Shown here: positions 54,120-63,500 of the stretch, piece after piece
Position numbering within the stretch: the stretch's first letter is position 1
How the letters are laid out: each line of letters begins with the position of its first letter
NCBI GenBank assembly: GCA_964251665.1
Contig: CAXUKO010000007.1
Coordinates: forward strand, 186,001 to 250,000
From: JBBQLG01 sp964251665
GTDB taxonomy: Bacteria; Bacteroidota; Bacteroidia; Cytophagales; Spirosomataceae
DNA: 64,000 bases
Direction: 5' to 3'
Program-made: the position numbers and the translations under genes
Notes under the pieces: generated by a model
What the model saw: only the letters and a program-made list of their open reading frames with translations
Told to the model about the DNA's origin: nothing
The model's database searches: none

Positions 54120-55226
54120 CTAAGCTGTAACGAGCATGCCCTGTTCCGCCAGTTCGCGTTCGGCATCGGCGGTGATCGCCCGCAGAAAGGCTACCTCACG
54201 GTCGTCGAACGAGGAGCCGTCGGCCCGGAAAATGTCGTGGAACCAGACGGCGGGCTCCCCCGTATGGGTTGCCTCGGGCGAACCCCAGGCATAAATCGTA
54301 TTGGAGCGGCCACTAACCAGGCCCCAGTTCAGCGCACCGATGCCCGCCCGCCGGAGTATCGGCATATGCGTTTCAAAGAAGTTATAGTTCGTGCGAGCCA
54401 TGTATTCCGTACAGATCACCGGCCGCTGATACGCCTGACATTTCCGAATGATGGTTTCCAGATGGGGAATGTCAGTATAATGGTGAAAAGTGATGACGTC
54501 AGAGTAGAACAGCGACATGGTATTGAGCAGGTCGAACTCCGGGATAAAATTCCAGATGCCCACCGTCAGCGGCTGCGACGGCCGTACTGACCAGGCCCAC
54601 TCAAACACCTTCTTCAGCAGCGGAACCGACTCGTTGTTATGCCCTGAGTTGCCCGGCTCATTGTAAAGATCCCACATGAGTATGCGGTCGTCGTCGGCAA
54701 AGTGGGTCATAATATCGGTCAGGTATGCCTGTAGCACCGGGTAGAGCGTGGTGTCGGTCACCCCCCGATGGCCGGGACACTGCACCCAGCCCGAGTTATG
54801 CACACCCGGCACCGGATCGGGCTGCGGACCCGATTCGGGTTCTTTATTCCAGCAATCATCGAAAAAGACAAACATCGTACGGATGCCGTGCCGCATCGAG
54901 ATGGTCAGGTATTCGTCCATGCGCTGCTTCAGACCCGTTGGGTCCTGCTGCCAGACCAGATAGTGCAGAAATACCCGCATGGTGTTGAAACCCAGGCTCT
55001 TTGCCCATCCCAACTCCCGGTCGATGGTGCCTGGATCGAACGTTTCGGCCTGCCACATTTCCAGCTGGTTAATGGCCGTGCTGGGGTTGAAATTGCAGCC
55101 CGTCAGCCAGGGCTGCTGTTCGTACCATTCGTTGGCCTGTTCTTCGGCCCACTGACTACTGATTTGATTGGACAGACCGGCCTGAAAGCGGTAGGTCTGT
55201 AAAGACGAGATGACGTTTGTTTTCAT
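54120..55226 (-). CDS. GH5-like glycoside hydrolase (clan GH-A)
   Basis: The 368-residue product is a TIM-barrel hydrolase. The acid/base glutamate lies in DLYNEPGN (about 188-195) and the nucleophile in VICTEYMAR (about 272-280); RVFLHYLVWQQDP (about 79) and ITFHHYTDI (about 245) fit the barrel of cellulase-type family 5 or related GH-A families. No signal peptide is seen, so it is probably cytosolic, acting on imported oligosaccharides. The substrate is uncertain (mannan, xylan or glucan). Transcribed alone from a predicted promoter at 55250-55282. Confidence 0.8.
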   Translation of the reverse strand: MKTNVISSLQTYRFQAGLSNQISSQWAEEQANEWYEQQPWLTGCNFNPSTAINQLEMWQAETFDPGTIDRELGWAKSLGFNTMRVFLHYLVWQQDPTGLKQRMDEYLTISMRHGIRTMFVFFDDCWNKEPESGPQPDPVPGVHNSGWVQCPGHRGVTDTTLYPVLQAYLTDIMTHFADDDRILMWDLYNEPGNSGHNNESVPLLKKVFEWAWSVRPSQPLTVGIWNFIPEFDLLNTMSLFYSDVITFHHYTDIPHLETIIRKCQAYQRPVICTEYMARTNYNFFETHMPILRRAGIGALNWGLVSGRSNTIYAWGSPEATHTGEPAVWFHDIFRADGSSFDDREVAFLRAITADAERELAEQGMLVTA

Positions 55227-55249
55227 TTAAGTCGTTACGATTGGGTGCT

Positions 55250-55282
55250 TAAATGTACTACCCACTTTGCTCATATAACAAA
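55250..55282 (-). promoter_or_regulatory. Predicted promoter of the GH5-like gene
   Basis: On the minus strand TTTG (complement of 55279-55282) is followed after 21 bases by TACATTTA (complement of 55250-55257), one mismatch from TAnnTTTG. The start codon at 55226 is 24 bases further on. Confidence 0.45.
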
Positions 55283-55364
55283 CAGATAGTACAAAAAATT
55301 ATGGATATCCTATTATTTTAATCTCGCAGGAATTATGTTACCGATTTTGAGCAAAAATAAAAAA

Positions 55365-55390
55365 ACCGCCTTGTTTAGCAACAATGCGGT
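55365..55390 (-). terminator. Hairpin with T-tract on the minus strand
   Basis: ACCGC-C-TTGT (55365-55374) pairs with ACAA-T-GCGGT (55381-55390). On the minus strand it is followed by a T-rich run. It would end minus-strand transcripts coming from the AI-2E-type gene after they cross the small lipoprotein gene in antisense. Confidence 0.5.
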
Positions 55391-55540
55391 GAAATTTATT
55401 TCTACACAGGTCAAAGGAGACTTAAGCCCCGCTCGTACCGGGGCTGGTACAAAGTACGCTACAGCAGTCTTTAAAATGGATTGACCGGCAAACTTATACG
55501 GCCTCAGCAGGTTGTTGACATATCCTAAACGCTACACTTC

Positions 55541-55984
55541 ATGAAAGCAACTCCGTTTATTATAGCCCTGCTGACAACTCCGGCTTTTTTCGCCTGTAAG
55601 TCGGTTGAAAAGGATGAACCAATCGTCTGCCAGCAACCCACTATGGCTATTGCCCAAGGGCCCTGCGAAAACAGTTATGCCGATGGGGTACTAATTCGGG
55701 TTTCCGGCTATGACAGTGGTGGCCAGCCCCGTCAATTCACCTACAGCACATACCCCCAGAAAGATACTACCTCAAGCGACCTGACAAAGTCGGGTTACAG
55801 CAACGCATCGACCGACGAAATCATTATTCCACTGGCCAAACTGAACAACGCCCCTAAGTTTATGGTGACGGTTTCTATGCACTGCGACGGCATAGCGTCT
55901 CACACGGGTGTATCCGTCTTCGCCTTTGTGAAACGACCAACGGCCAATGCCGCCTGTTACATCTGGGCGTTACAAAAGCAGTAG
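55541..55984 (+). CDS. Hypothetical lipoprotein, 147 residues
   Basis: A signal peptide with lipobox TPAFFAC (Cys19) is followed by a small beta-rich domain with four further cysteines (CQQP, CENS, MHCDG, ACYIW). I recognise no family. It is convergent with the permease gene, whose stop is only 13 bp away. Confidence 0.7.
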   Translation: MKATPFIIALLTTPAFFACKSVEKDEPIVCQQPTMAIAQGPCENSYADGVLIRVSGYDSGGQPRQFTYSTYPQKDTTSSDLTKSGYSNASTDEIIIPLAKLNNAPKFMVTVSMHCDGIASHTGVSVFAFVKRPTANAACYIWALQKQ

Positions 55985-55997
55985 TCAGGCCTTTGGC

Positions 55998-57110
55998 TTA
56001 GTGCGCGGCCACGGATGCGGGTACGTCTGCGGCTGGGGTGGCCTCTTTAACAACCTCTTCGGTCTTCGCCAGCTGCCCTTTTTCTTCGGCTTCTTCGATC
56101 TCCAGGCGCTTGTTCTGCTTCTCAAATACTTTAATCAGCACGATAAAATACGACAGCAGTAATGGCCCGATAACCAGGCCTACGATGCCGAAAATAGGAA
56201 CGCCCAACAGAATGCCGGTTAGCGTGATCAACGGGTGAATGTCGCCCATGCGTTTGGCTAATGTGATGCGCAGCAGATTGTCGATGGTCGTCAGCACGAG
56301 GGCACCAACCAGTAAAATCCCGACACCCTGCGTTGTGTTCCCCTGCGAAAGCTGAATCAGGCCGGCCGGCACCCAGACGACGGGTGTACCCAGGACGGGT
56401 ACGAACGACGTAAAGAAGCAGACGATCCCCCAGAATGGCGCATCCGGGATACCAAATATCCAGAGCATCACCCCCGTTAGTGCCCCCTGCGCCATACAGA
56501 CCAGCAACTGCCCGATCACATTGGCATTTACGTTGTTCTGAAGAGAATCGCCCAGTTCGTTCATGACACTTCGCTTGAAGGGCAGATACCGCTCCAGACC
56601 TCGCAGAAACGTTTCTTCTTCCGCAAACATGTAATAGAGCGCGAAGAACAGCATGCCCAGTACCACCACAAAATCCAGTGCCCCGCCCGCTACAGACGGC
56701 AATGCACTGGAGGCAAAGGAAGCGCCCCGGCTAATGAGGGTCTGAATATTTTTCTGATCGGTCAGTTTAAAGTTAGTGAGCTGTTCAAGCTTGGTAGCCA
56801 ATCCCAGAATCTGCTCTGAGTGCTGGCTATAATACTGAATCCGGTCGATCAGCATCAAACTCAAGGCCAGAAAGGGCAGTACAATAACCAAGAGTGAGAA
56901 AACAATGAGGCCAATCGTAACTAAAGTCCGGTTCCATTTGCGCCGATGTACCAGCGCTGTGAACCAGGGACGCAGGACCACGTACAGAATGCCTGCACCC
57001 AGAAATGATGTAACGTAACCGCTCAGTCCGACAATGATAAACCCGCCGATAATGAGCAGACTGACGATCAGCAAAACACGCTGCTGACGGGCGGTATAGA
57101 TCGTTGCCAT
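55998..57110 (-). CDS. AI-2E family transporter (PerM-like)
   Basis: The 370-residue product has about eight membrane helices in the AI-2E exporter/PerM arrangement: N-terminal pair (about 13-48), a helix near 60-85, a central soluble segment, then a dense group from about 210 to 320 including the conserved VLGTPVVWVPAGL (about 237) and PLITLTGILLGVPIFGIVGL (about 294) regions. The C-terminus is a charged tail (EEAEEKGQLAKTEEV). Members export small molecules or ions (autoinducer-2, Na+); substrate here unknown. Monocistronic. Confidence 0.92.
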   Translation of the reverse strand: MATIYTARQQRVLLIVSLLIIGGFIIVGLSGYVTSFLGAGILYVVLRPWFTALVHRRKWNRTLVTIGLIVFSLLVIVLPFLALSLMLIDRIQYYSQHSEQILGLATKLEQLTNFKLTDQKNIQTLISRGASFASSALPSVAGGALDFVVVLGMLFFALYYMFAEEETFLRGLERYLPFKRSVMNELGDSLQNNVNANVIGQLLVCMAQGALTGVMLWIFGIPDAPFWGIVCFFTSFVPVLGTPVVWVPAGLIQLSQGNTTQGVGILLVGALVLTTIDNLLRITLAKRMGDIHPLITLTGILLGVPIFGIVGLVIGPLLLSYFIVLIKVFEKQNKRLEIEEAEEKGQLAKTEEVVKEATPAADVPASVAAH

Positions 57111-57223
57111 GATTTTGTTCTGATTGGTGGATTAACGTTGCGATTACCTTTTTAATCCGTTCCTAACCCCAATTGTTTCGGCGGCACCGCCCGGAAGCCA
57201 ATCATACGCTACCTATCCAGGCC

Positions 57224-58402
57224 CTATTCGACCCAGAGTACCAGCCCTTTCAGGTAGCTGCCTTCCGAATGAAACAGATTTACGGGATGGTCGGCGGGCT
57301 GACTCAGGTGATGCAACACCCGCACCTGCCGACCAGCCTCGATGGCAGCCGCCACAATGGTGTTATAGAACAACTCCCGGTCGACGACCTGCGAACACGA
57401 GAAGGTGAACAGAATACCGCCCTTCGCGAGTCGCCTGAGCCCCTCGGCGTTCAGGCGTTTATAGCCCTGCACGGCCCGGTGCCTTGCGGACAGGCTTTTG
57501 GCAAAAGCGGGCGGATCGAGTACCATCACATCATACTCATGGTTATGCGCTTTCAGGTACGCCATCACATCCTGAGCGTAAGCCTGGTGCGCGGGCGTTT
57601 CGCCAAAATTAGCCGTTACGTTCCGGTTGGTCAGGTCAATGGCTTTCTGGGACACGTCGACCGAGTGAACCAGACTGGCCCCGGCTGCGAGGGCGTAGAC
57701 CGAAAAACCACCCGAGTAGCAGAACGCATTCAGCACCCGTTTCCCGGCCGAATACCGGCCCAGCAACGCCCGGTTCTCGCGCTGATCGAGGAAAAAACCG
57801 GTTTTCTGCCCCGTAACCCAATCGATCAGAAACGTATGGCCGTACTCCTGAACCGGATGCGGAATGGGTACCTCACCGAAGACATACCCATTGGTCAGGC
57901 TGGTGCTGTAGCTGTCTGGAAGCGTTTCGCTGCTCTTGTCGTAAACCGCCGTCAGCTCATCGCCAAACACATTTTTCAGGGCTTCCACAATGGTGTTCCG
58001 GTTGCGGTGCATCCCGATGGAGTGCGCCTGAAACACCGCTACTCCGTTGTAAATATCGATGATCAGGCCCGAGCAGCCATCGCCCTCGCCGTGCACAAAC
58101 CGGTAACAGTTGGTGGCGGGTGGCAGCAGCTGGGCCCGCACGGCGCGGATGGCCCGAAGCTTCTCCGTCCAGAACGCAACGTCATTGAGGGTGGGCTGAA
58201 ACGAGAAAATTCGCACCGCAATGTTGCTGTCGTGGTAATGGCCGGTGCCGAGGTACTTCTCTTTTTTATCGAACACCTCCACTACATCCCCTTCCGTGAG
58301 GTCGCCGTCGATGCGGGCGACAGCCCCCGAAAACACCCACGGATGAAATCGCCGAACTGCCTGATCTTTACCTGACTGCAAATATATCCTGGGAAAATTC
58401 AT
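57224..58402 (-). CDS. rlmI: Class I SAM-dependent rRNA large-subunit methyltransferase (RlmI-like)
   Basis: The 392-residue product has a PUA domain at the N-terminus (about 1-75, RFHPWVFSGAVARIDGDLTEGD), then a Rossmann methyltransferase domain with motif I NAFCYSGGFSVYALAAGA (about 220-237), VDVSQKAIDLT and catalytic VLDPPAFAKS (about 287-296). The architecture is that of RlmI, which makes m5C in 23S rRNA. I start it at MNFPRIYLQSGK (58402). A longer frame up to 58624 would run into the divergent isomerase gene and has no family match. Confidence 0.9.
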   Translation of the reverse strand: MNFPRIYLQSGKDQAVRRFHPWVFSGAVARIDGDLTEGDVVEVFDKKEKYLGTGHYHDSNIAVRIFSFQPTLNDVAFWTEKLRAIRAVRAQLLPPATNCYRFVHGEGDGCSGLIIDIYNGVAVFQAHSIGMHRNRNTIVEALKNVFGDELTAVYDKSSETLPDSYSTSLTNGYVFGEVPIPHPVQEYGHTFLIDWVTGQKTGFFLDQRENRALLGRYSAGKRVLNAFCYSGGFSVYALAAGASLVHSVDVSQKAIDLTNRNVTANFGETPAHQAYAQDVMAYLKAHNHEYDVMVLDPPAFAKSLSARHRAVQGYKRLNAEGLRRLAKGGILFTFSCSQVVDRELFYNTIVAAAIEAGRQVRVLHHLSQPADHPVNLFHSEGSYLKGLVLWVE

Positions 58403-58463
58403 TCGTTTAGTAGAGTAGAAAGGACAAAAATCGCAACTTTCCGCTTTAAAACCCCTATTGATA

Positions 58464-59336
58464 ATGCAACTCGAACGACGCGACTTCATGAAACAAGCCG
58501 GTGCGCTTGCCGCCGGTGCCTTTGCTTTTTCCCGGACCGACCTTTTGGCCGGCCCCAGTGCCAGCATTAAAACCTTTGGTGTGCAGTTGTACAGCGTTCG
58601 GGCTGACCTGCCCAAAGACCCCAAAGGCGTGATGACTCAGCTGGCCAAAATGGGCTACAAACAATTTGAGAGCTATTCGGGCGCACAGGGCTTTTTGTGG
58701 GGTATGCAGCCGAAAGAAATCAAGGCGTTTTTGAACGATCAGGGCGTTAAGATGGTCAGCACCCATTTTAACTACGGCGGTCAGGTGAACAAACCCGACG
58801 AGCTGAAGAAAAGTATCGACATGGCTTCCGAAGCGGGTTTAACGTACCTGCTCTGCCCCTACCTGGGTCCGCAGAAATCGTGGGATGCCTGGAAAAAGAT
58901 TACCGACGACTTTAACCGGGTGGGCGAAGAAGTGAGCAAAGGCGGACTGAAGTTCGGCTACCACAACCACGATTACTCGTTTAAGCCGCTGGAGGGCAAA
59001 CTGCCCCAGGATTACCTGCTGGCCAACACCGATCCTAAACACGTGATGTTTGAACTGGATATGTGCTGGAGCGAGGCCGCCGGAGAGGATACCATTGCTC
59101 ACCTTAAGAAGTACGGCAAACGTTACGAACTCTGCCACGTAAAAGACTACAAAAAAGAAGGGGATAAAGTGGTACAGCAGGACTTGGGTCAGGGCGTGGT
59201 GAACTACAAGCAGATCCTGCGCACCGCCATGGACAACGGCATGAAATACTTTATCATCGAGCAGGAAGATTATCCCGCTGCTCCGCTCGCGAGTCTCCAG
59301 ACCGATGCCAACTACATGAAAAAGTTGACAGTATAA
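58464..59336 (+). CDS. Tat-exported sugar phosphate isomerase/epimerase family protein (paralogue)
   Basis: A 290-residue protein with a Tat signal (ERRDFMKQAGALAAGAFAFS, 4-23) and the same TIM barrel as the protein at 10409-11374: FGVQLYSVR, YHNHDYSF, FELDMCWSEAAGEDT and CHVKDYKKEG supply the metal-site residues. It has no Pro/Ala insertion. The ATG at 58464 is preferred to a TTG two codons upstream. The gene is divergent from the rRNA methyltransferase. A terminator follows. Confidence 0.88.
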   Translation: MQLERRDFMKQAGALAAGAFAFSRTDLLAGPSASIKTFGVQLYSVRADLPKDPKGVMTQLAKMGYKQFESYSGAQGFLWGMQPKEIKAFLNDQGVKMVSTHFNYGGQVNKPDELKKSIDMASEAGLTYLLCPYLGPQKSWDAWKKITDDFNRVGEEVSKGGLKFGYHNHDYSFKPLEGKLPQDYLLANTDPKHVMFELDMCWSEAAGEDTIAHLKKYGKRYELCHVKDYKKEGDKVVQQDLGQGVVNYKQILRTAMDNGMKYFIIEQEDYPAAPLASLQTDANYMKKLTV

Positions 59337-59359
59337 GATTAGTACCCAGTCAATCCATG

Positions 59360-59391
59360 AATCGGCGGACCTGTAAGCAGGTCCGCCGATT
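59360..59391 (+). terminator. Rho-independent terminator
   Basis: A perfect 14-bp stem (59360-59373 with 59378-59391) has a 4-base loop and is followed by TCTTTTAG, 24 bp after the isomerase stop. It may also act for the converging small-gene operon ending at 59458. Confidence 0.85.
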
Positions 59392-59457
59392 TCTTTTAGT
59401 CCTCTTTCTTATCACTCACCCAGATACGCTGTTAAGCACATGTGGGTTTCCGCCACA

Positions 59458-59766
59458 TCAATCCCCGCTCAGATGCCAGTAATAGGGCACCGGGTAGGCA
59501 GACGCCAGCAGTTTATGTTCCAGCAGTGGTATGGCACTGAAAATAGTCGTGGCCTGTTGCAGTTCTTCATCCGACACCATCAGGCCAAACTGGTGCTCCA
59601 GTGTCAGCAGCAAATCCAGGCCACTGGCGGTAGCCGGGTCTGCCGGCTGGGCGAAGTACAGGCCAAGGAGATGCGCAGCCGACTGGTCGACACCCAACTG
59701 ACGCAGCACGGCGACTAATCGATGGGCCGCATCAGCATGGCTCAGTGGTGGTTGTGGTGTATGCAT
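59458..59766 (-). CDS. Acyl-carrier-protein-like protein 2 (no phosphopantetheine serine)
   Basis: The 102-residue product looks like the four-helix acyl-carrier fold: a Gln/Leu-rich first helix (VAVLRQLGVDQSA), the segment before helix II (DPATASGLDLLLTLEHQFGL) that aligns with the DSLDxVELxxxLEEEFG signature, and a SDEEL turn. The position of the modified serine reads Thr, so normal phosphopantetheinylation is not expected. Its start lies inside the 3' end of the next gene upstream (25-bp overlap), which makes translational coupling likely. Alignment by eye. It could be a protein-interaction module instead. Confidence 0.55.
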   Translation of the reverse strand: MHTPQPPLSHADAAHRLVAVLRQLGVDQSAAHLLGLYFAQPADPATASGLDLLLTLEHQFGLMVSDEELQQATTIFSAIPLLEHKLLASAYPVPYYWHLSGD

Positions 59767-60158
59767 ACGTCGCAGCTAACCGACAGATTTTGGTACGAGG
59801 CTTCAATGTCATTAAACGCGTCTGTCATCTCGACAATCATCGCCTGTACGACCGGATGCGCCTGTTTCAGCCGTTGGTACAGGGTTTCATTACCAGCGTC
59901 GGTTCGAAGCTGATTGGCGGTGCTGGTCAGCATGGTCGTCATACGGCCAAAAAACCGGATGCGATGGCCCATGCAATTCCGCAGGTAGTTACTCAGGAAA
60001 CTCAGATGCGGAAAATCGTGGCTGATTTGCGCCAGCTGCTGATCGTACCGGCGGGTGGTGCGCCGGGCCATTTTCAGAAACGCCAGCCAGCGGTCGTAGT
60101 CGTCCAGAAGGGTTGCTGACGGCGACAGCGGGGACACTTGGGATGGGGTCGTTACCAT
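59742..60158 (-). CDS. Helical protein with C-terminal CxxC/HHxHH motif
   Basis: The 138-residue product has an N-terminal unstructured Ser/Thr/Pro stretch (1-18), long amphipathic helices (about 20-110) and a C-terminal CDVCIHHNHH, which resembles a metal-binding tail. No family is recognised. It lies between two ACP-like genes and overlaps the second by 25 bp. The motif could be accidental. Confidence 0.6.
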   Translation of the reverse strand: MVTTPSQVSPLSPSATLLDDYDRWLAFLKMARRTTRRYDQQLAQISHDFPHLSFLSNYLRNCMGHRIRFFGRMTTMLTSTANQLRTDAGNETLYQRLKQAHPVVQAMIVEMTDAFNDIEASYQNLSVSCDVCIHHNHH

Positions 60159-60209
60159 AAAGAATACCGTTTAAAAATAGTGAGTGAAGGGTGAGATGCA
60201 GGGGCAGAC

Positions 60210-60488
60210 TTAGCCCAGTGACAAATAATCGGAAAACGTACTGGTAAGGTCACGCCTGATCTGTTTGTTATTCAGCAGGTGAACGATTGCCCGCAGATCC
60301 GTAAAAGCGGGGTACTCCTCCTGCCCAATCTGAATATGAAACGAGTGCTCGGCCATCCGCGCCAGTTCGGCGATGTCGCGGGTATCGTAGCGCAGATCGT
60401 CGGTCAGATGAGCGGTCGGGTGAATGAAGGATGCTGTGACAATACCCTGTGCCACAATGAGGTCTTTCAATTGTTGGTAGGTGCTCAT
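60210..60488 (-). CDS. Acyl-carrier-protein-like protein 1 (no phosphopantetheine serine)
   Basis: The 92-residue product starts with MSTYQQLKDLIVAQGI and shows DDLRYDTRDIAELARMAEHSF (28-48) in place of the DDLGADSLDxVEL..LEEEF signature; the modified serine is Thr. The end (AIVHLLNNK) fits helix IV. It is 57 bp downstream of the RND pump gene on the same strand, and is followed by the helical gene. Whether it carries any acyl group is doubtful. Confidence 0.6.
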   Translation of the reverse strand: MSTYQQLKDLIVAQGIVTASFIHPTAHLTDDLRYDTRDIAELARMAEHSFHIQIGQEEYPAFTDLRAIVHLLNNKQIRRDLTSTFSDYLSLG

Positions 60489-60545
60489 GGTATTAGCTGA
60501 GTAAGGTTAAAAGTAGCCAGCCCCGAACCAGGACTGGCTATCCCG

Positions 60546-63500
60546 TTAGCGTTCAACAACCGGTGTATGTGCGCGTACCGGCGTCGATTTGGCACTGGCA
60601 ACCCGCTGGGCAAACCACTCCTGCGTCCGGTCGACGAGGTAATACACCATCGGCACCAGAAAGATGGTCAGAACCATCGAACTGCTCAGCCCACCAATGA
60701 GCACCCAGGCCAGCGAGTTTTTCCACTCGGCCCCGGCACCCGACGCCGTAGCAATGGGAATCATCCCGATCACCATAGCGATGGTCGTCATCAGGATCGG
60801 GCGCAACCGTTCTTCGCCCGCGTGCAGAATCGCCTGCTGGTAGGGAACCCCCTGCGCTTTCTGCTGATTGGCAAAGTCGACGATCAGAATGGCGTTTTTA
60901 ATCACCAGTCCAATCAGCATCAGGAAGCCCAGCAGGGAGAAAATACCAATATCCTGCGAGGTCAGGGCCAGCACCAACAAGGCACCCACCACCGCCACCG
61001 GCACCGAGAACATGACTACCAGCGGGTAAATGAAACTGTCGTAGAGCAGCACCATGATAAAGTACACCAGCATCAGCCCCACCAGCATGGCCAGCCCCAG
61101 CGATCCGAAGCCTTCGCTCTGATTTTTGGCATCGCCACCCCAGCTTACCGCAACCCCGGCGGGCATCGGATTCCTGAGTAAGTCGGCCTGGATGGCGCTG
61201 ATCAGCGTACCTGATCCCGTACCCAGCATGTTGGCGGTGACGGTAACGGCCGACCGGCGATTTTTCCGTTCCAGCAGCGAGGGACTGCTGCTCTGCGTCA
61301 CGGTGGCAAACTCCGCCAGCCGCACGGGCCGGTTGGCCGACGGACTGATGAAGTTGATGCTTTTTACGTCGTCGGGGTTCTTGCGGTCGAAGGCATCCAG
61401 CATCACGCGGATGTCGTAATCTTCGCCCTTGTCGCGAAATTTAGAGTCGTCGTTACCGGCAAAGGCGTTTTGCAGCGTTCCGCCCACGGTGGCAATATCA
61501 AGCCCGAGTTTGGCCATTTTCTCGCGGTCGATTTCCACGCGCACTTCGGGGTTGCCCGATTCAATGGATACGTTGACGTCGTTGGCACCGGGTGTTTTTC
61601 GAATCCGGTTGGCCAGATTTTCGGCCGCAGTCAGGTTCTGGTCGAGGTCGTCGCCACTGAGGAAAATCTCGATGGGCGCTCCACCCGTATTCACAAGCCC
61701 CACAACCGACGAGTTAAATTCAATGGCGGGAAAACGATCTTCCAGTTCTTTCCGAACGTCGATCATGTACTGCTCCGTGAGCTTGTGTCCCGGCCGCAGA
61801 TCTGCTTCTGCCAGTTGTACGGTTAGCTCCGTCCGGTTGGTTTCGCCCTGACCCGTGCTGTTCACGCCCGTACTGGCCCCGCCCACGTTGGCGAAAATAG
61901 TCTGCACTTCGGGCTTTTTCCGCAGGTACTCCTCAATACGCCGGGCCGTCAGGTTATTCTGTTGCAGCGACGCACTTTTGTCCACTTTCATCGTCAGCAG
62001 AAATTTCCCCTGATCGCCCTGCGCCACAAACTGCGAGCCGATAATTCCCAGACTCATCACCCAGCCGGTGAAGGCAAAAATGGCGATCAGGATACCGGTA
62101 AAGGCCAGTTTGTGGCTCAACACCCATTCCAGACTGCCGTGATACCACTTGGTCAGACTGGTCAGCCCGCCCTCGAACCAGAGCAAAAAAGCCCCAAACG
62201 GATTCTTCGGATTCAGGTGCTCCAGTTTGGCCAGTCGCGAGGTCATCCAGGGAGTCAGCGTGAAACTGGCCAGCAAACTAACCATCGTAGCGAAGGCCAC
62301 CGTGAGTGAAAACTGACGCAGCAAGTCGGCGACGACCGAGTTTACGAACGTGATAGGCACGAACACCACCACAATTACCAGGGTGATGGCCACGGCCGCA
62401 AAGCCAATCTCCTTCATACCGTCCAGCGTAGCCTGCCAGCGGTCTTTCCGGTTGGCCGGCCCTCCCATTTCCAGGTGTCGCTGTATGTTTTCGAGCACTA
62501 CAATGGAGTCATCGACCAGGATACCAATCACCAGCGACAGAGCCAGCAGGGTCATCAGGTTGAGCGAATAGCCCATCACGTACATGAACAGGAAAGCCGA
62601 AATCAGCGACGCCGGTACCGATACCATCACGATAAAGGCATTGCGGAAACTGTGCAGGAAGAGCAGCATCACCACCGCCACCAGCGCAATTGCCAGCATC
62701 AGATCGTGCGTAACGGCTTCCACCGAGGCCAGGGTGGTAATACTGGTGTCCTCCGCAATGGCAAACCTGACCTGGTCTTTGACGTTTTCCTTTGAGATAA
62801 TGGCCAGTTTCTCCTGCACGATCCGGCTGATGTCGACGGCGTTGGCGTCCGATTGTTTTTTGATGAATAACCCTATTCCGTCCCGTCCATTGTAGCGGCT
62901 GATGCTGGTTGGTTCGGTCAGTCCGTCAGTTACGTTGGCGACGTCGCCCACCCGGATGGGACTGCCGTTTACCGGCGTAACGATCACTAATTTCCGAATA
63001 TCATCCAGCGACGTGAATTTACCCGCCAGCCGCAGCGTCATGGTTTCAGTCGTGTTTTTTACTTTCCCCGTCGGGAAGTCTACGTTGGCCTGGTTGATGG
63101 CCTGCGTTACCTGGAGCAGCGACAAGCCGTAGTAGTTTAACTTATCGTCATTCACGTTGATACGGATCTCGCGCTTATCGCCACCAACCAGCGTAATCTC
63201 GGCTACCCCGCCAATTTGCTGGAGCTGAGGCAGGTACCGGTCTTCCATCTGCTGGTAGAATACTTCGTTGGGTAGCGTTGAGGTCGCCAGAATCTGCATG
63301 ATCGGCTGGTCGCTGGGCGAAATTTTTGCCAGCGACGGCGTTTCGGCATCGTCGGGCAGGTCGCTCTGCATTTTGTTGATTTCCCGCTGGGCATCCTGCA
63401 TGGACAGGTCAATGTCGGTGCCCGCCTTAAACTGGACGACGACTACGGAGGCATTCTCGAACGAGTTGGATTTTATATCGTCCAGATTATCGAGTCCCGA

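Larger units (their letters stand above)
55227..55540. other. 314-bp divergent intergenic region
   Basis: It holds the predicted promoter of the GH5-like gene (55250-55282) and a hairpin (55365-55390) followed on the minus strand by a T-rich tract. No gene is visible. A further 7-bp hairpin lies near 55430-55445. Confidence 0.55.

Noticed and set aside
57173..58375. A 400-codon plus-strand frame opposite the rRNA methyltransferase gene
   Set aside because: It lies entirely antisense to a gene with clear methyltransferase motifs and has no recognisable family features. Long antisense frames are common in GC-rich coding DNA.
58403..58624. An N-terminal extension of the RlmI-like gene
   Set aside because: It overlaps the divergent isomerase gene and lacks similarity to the PUA-type start, which begins with MNFPRIYL at 58402.
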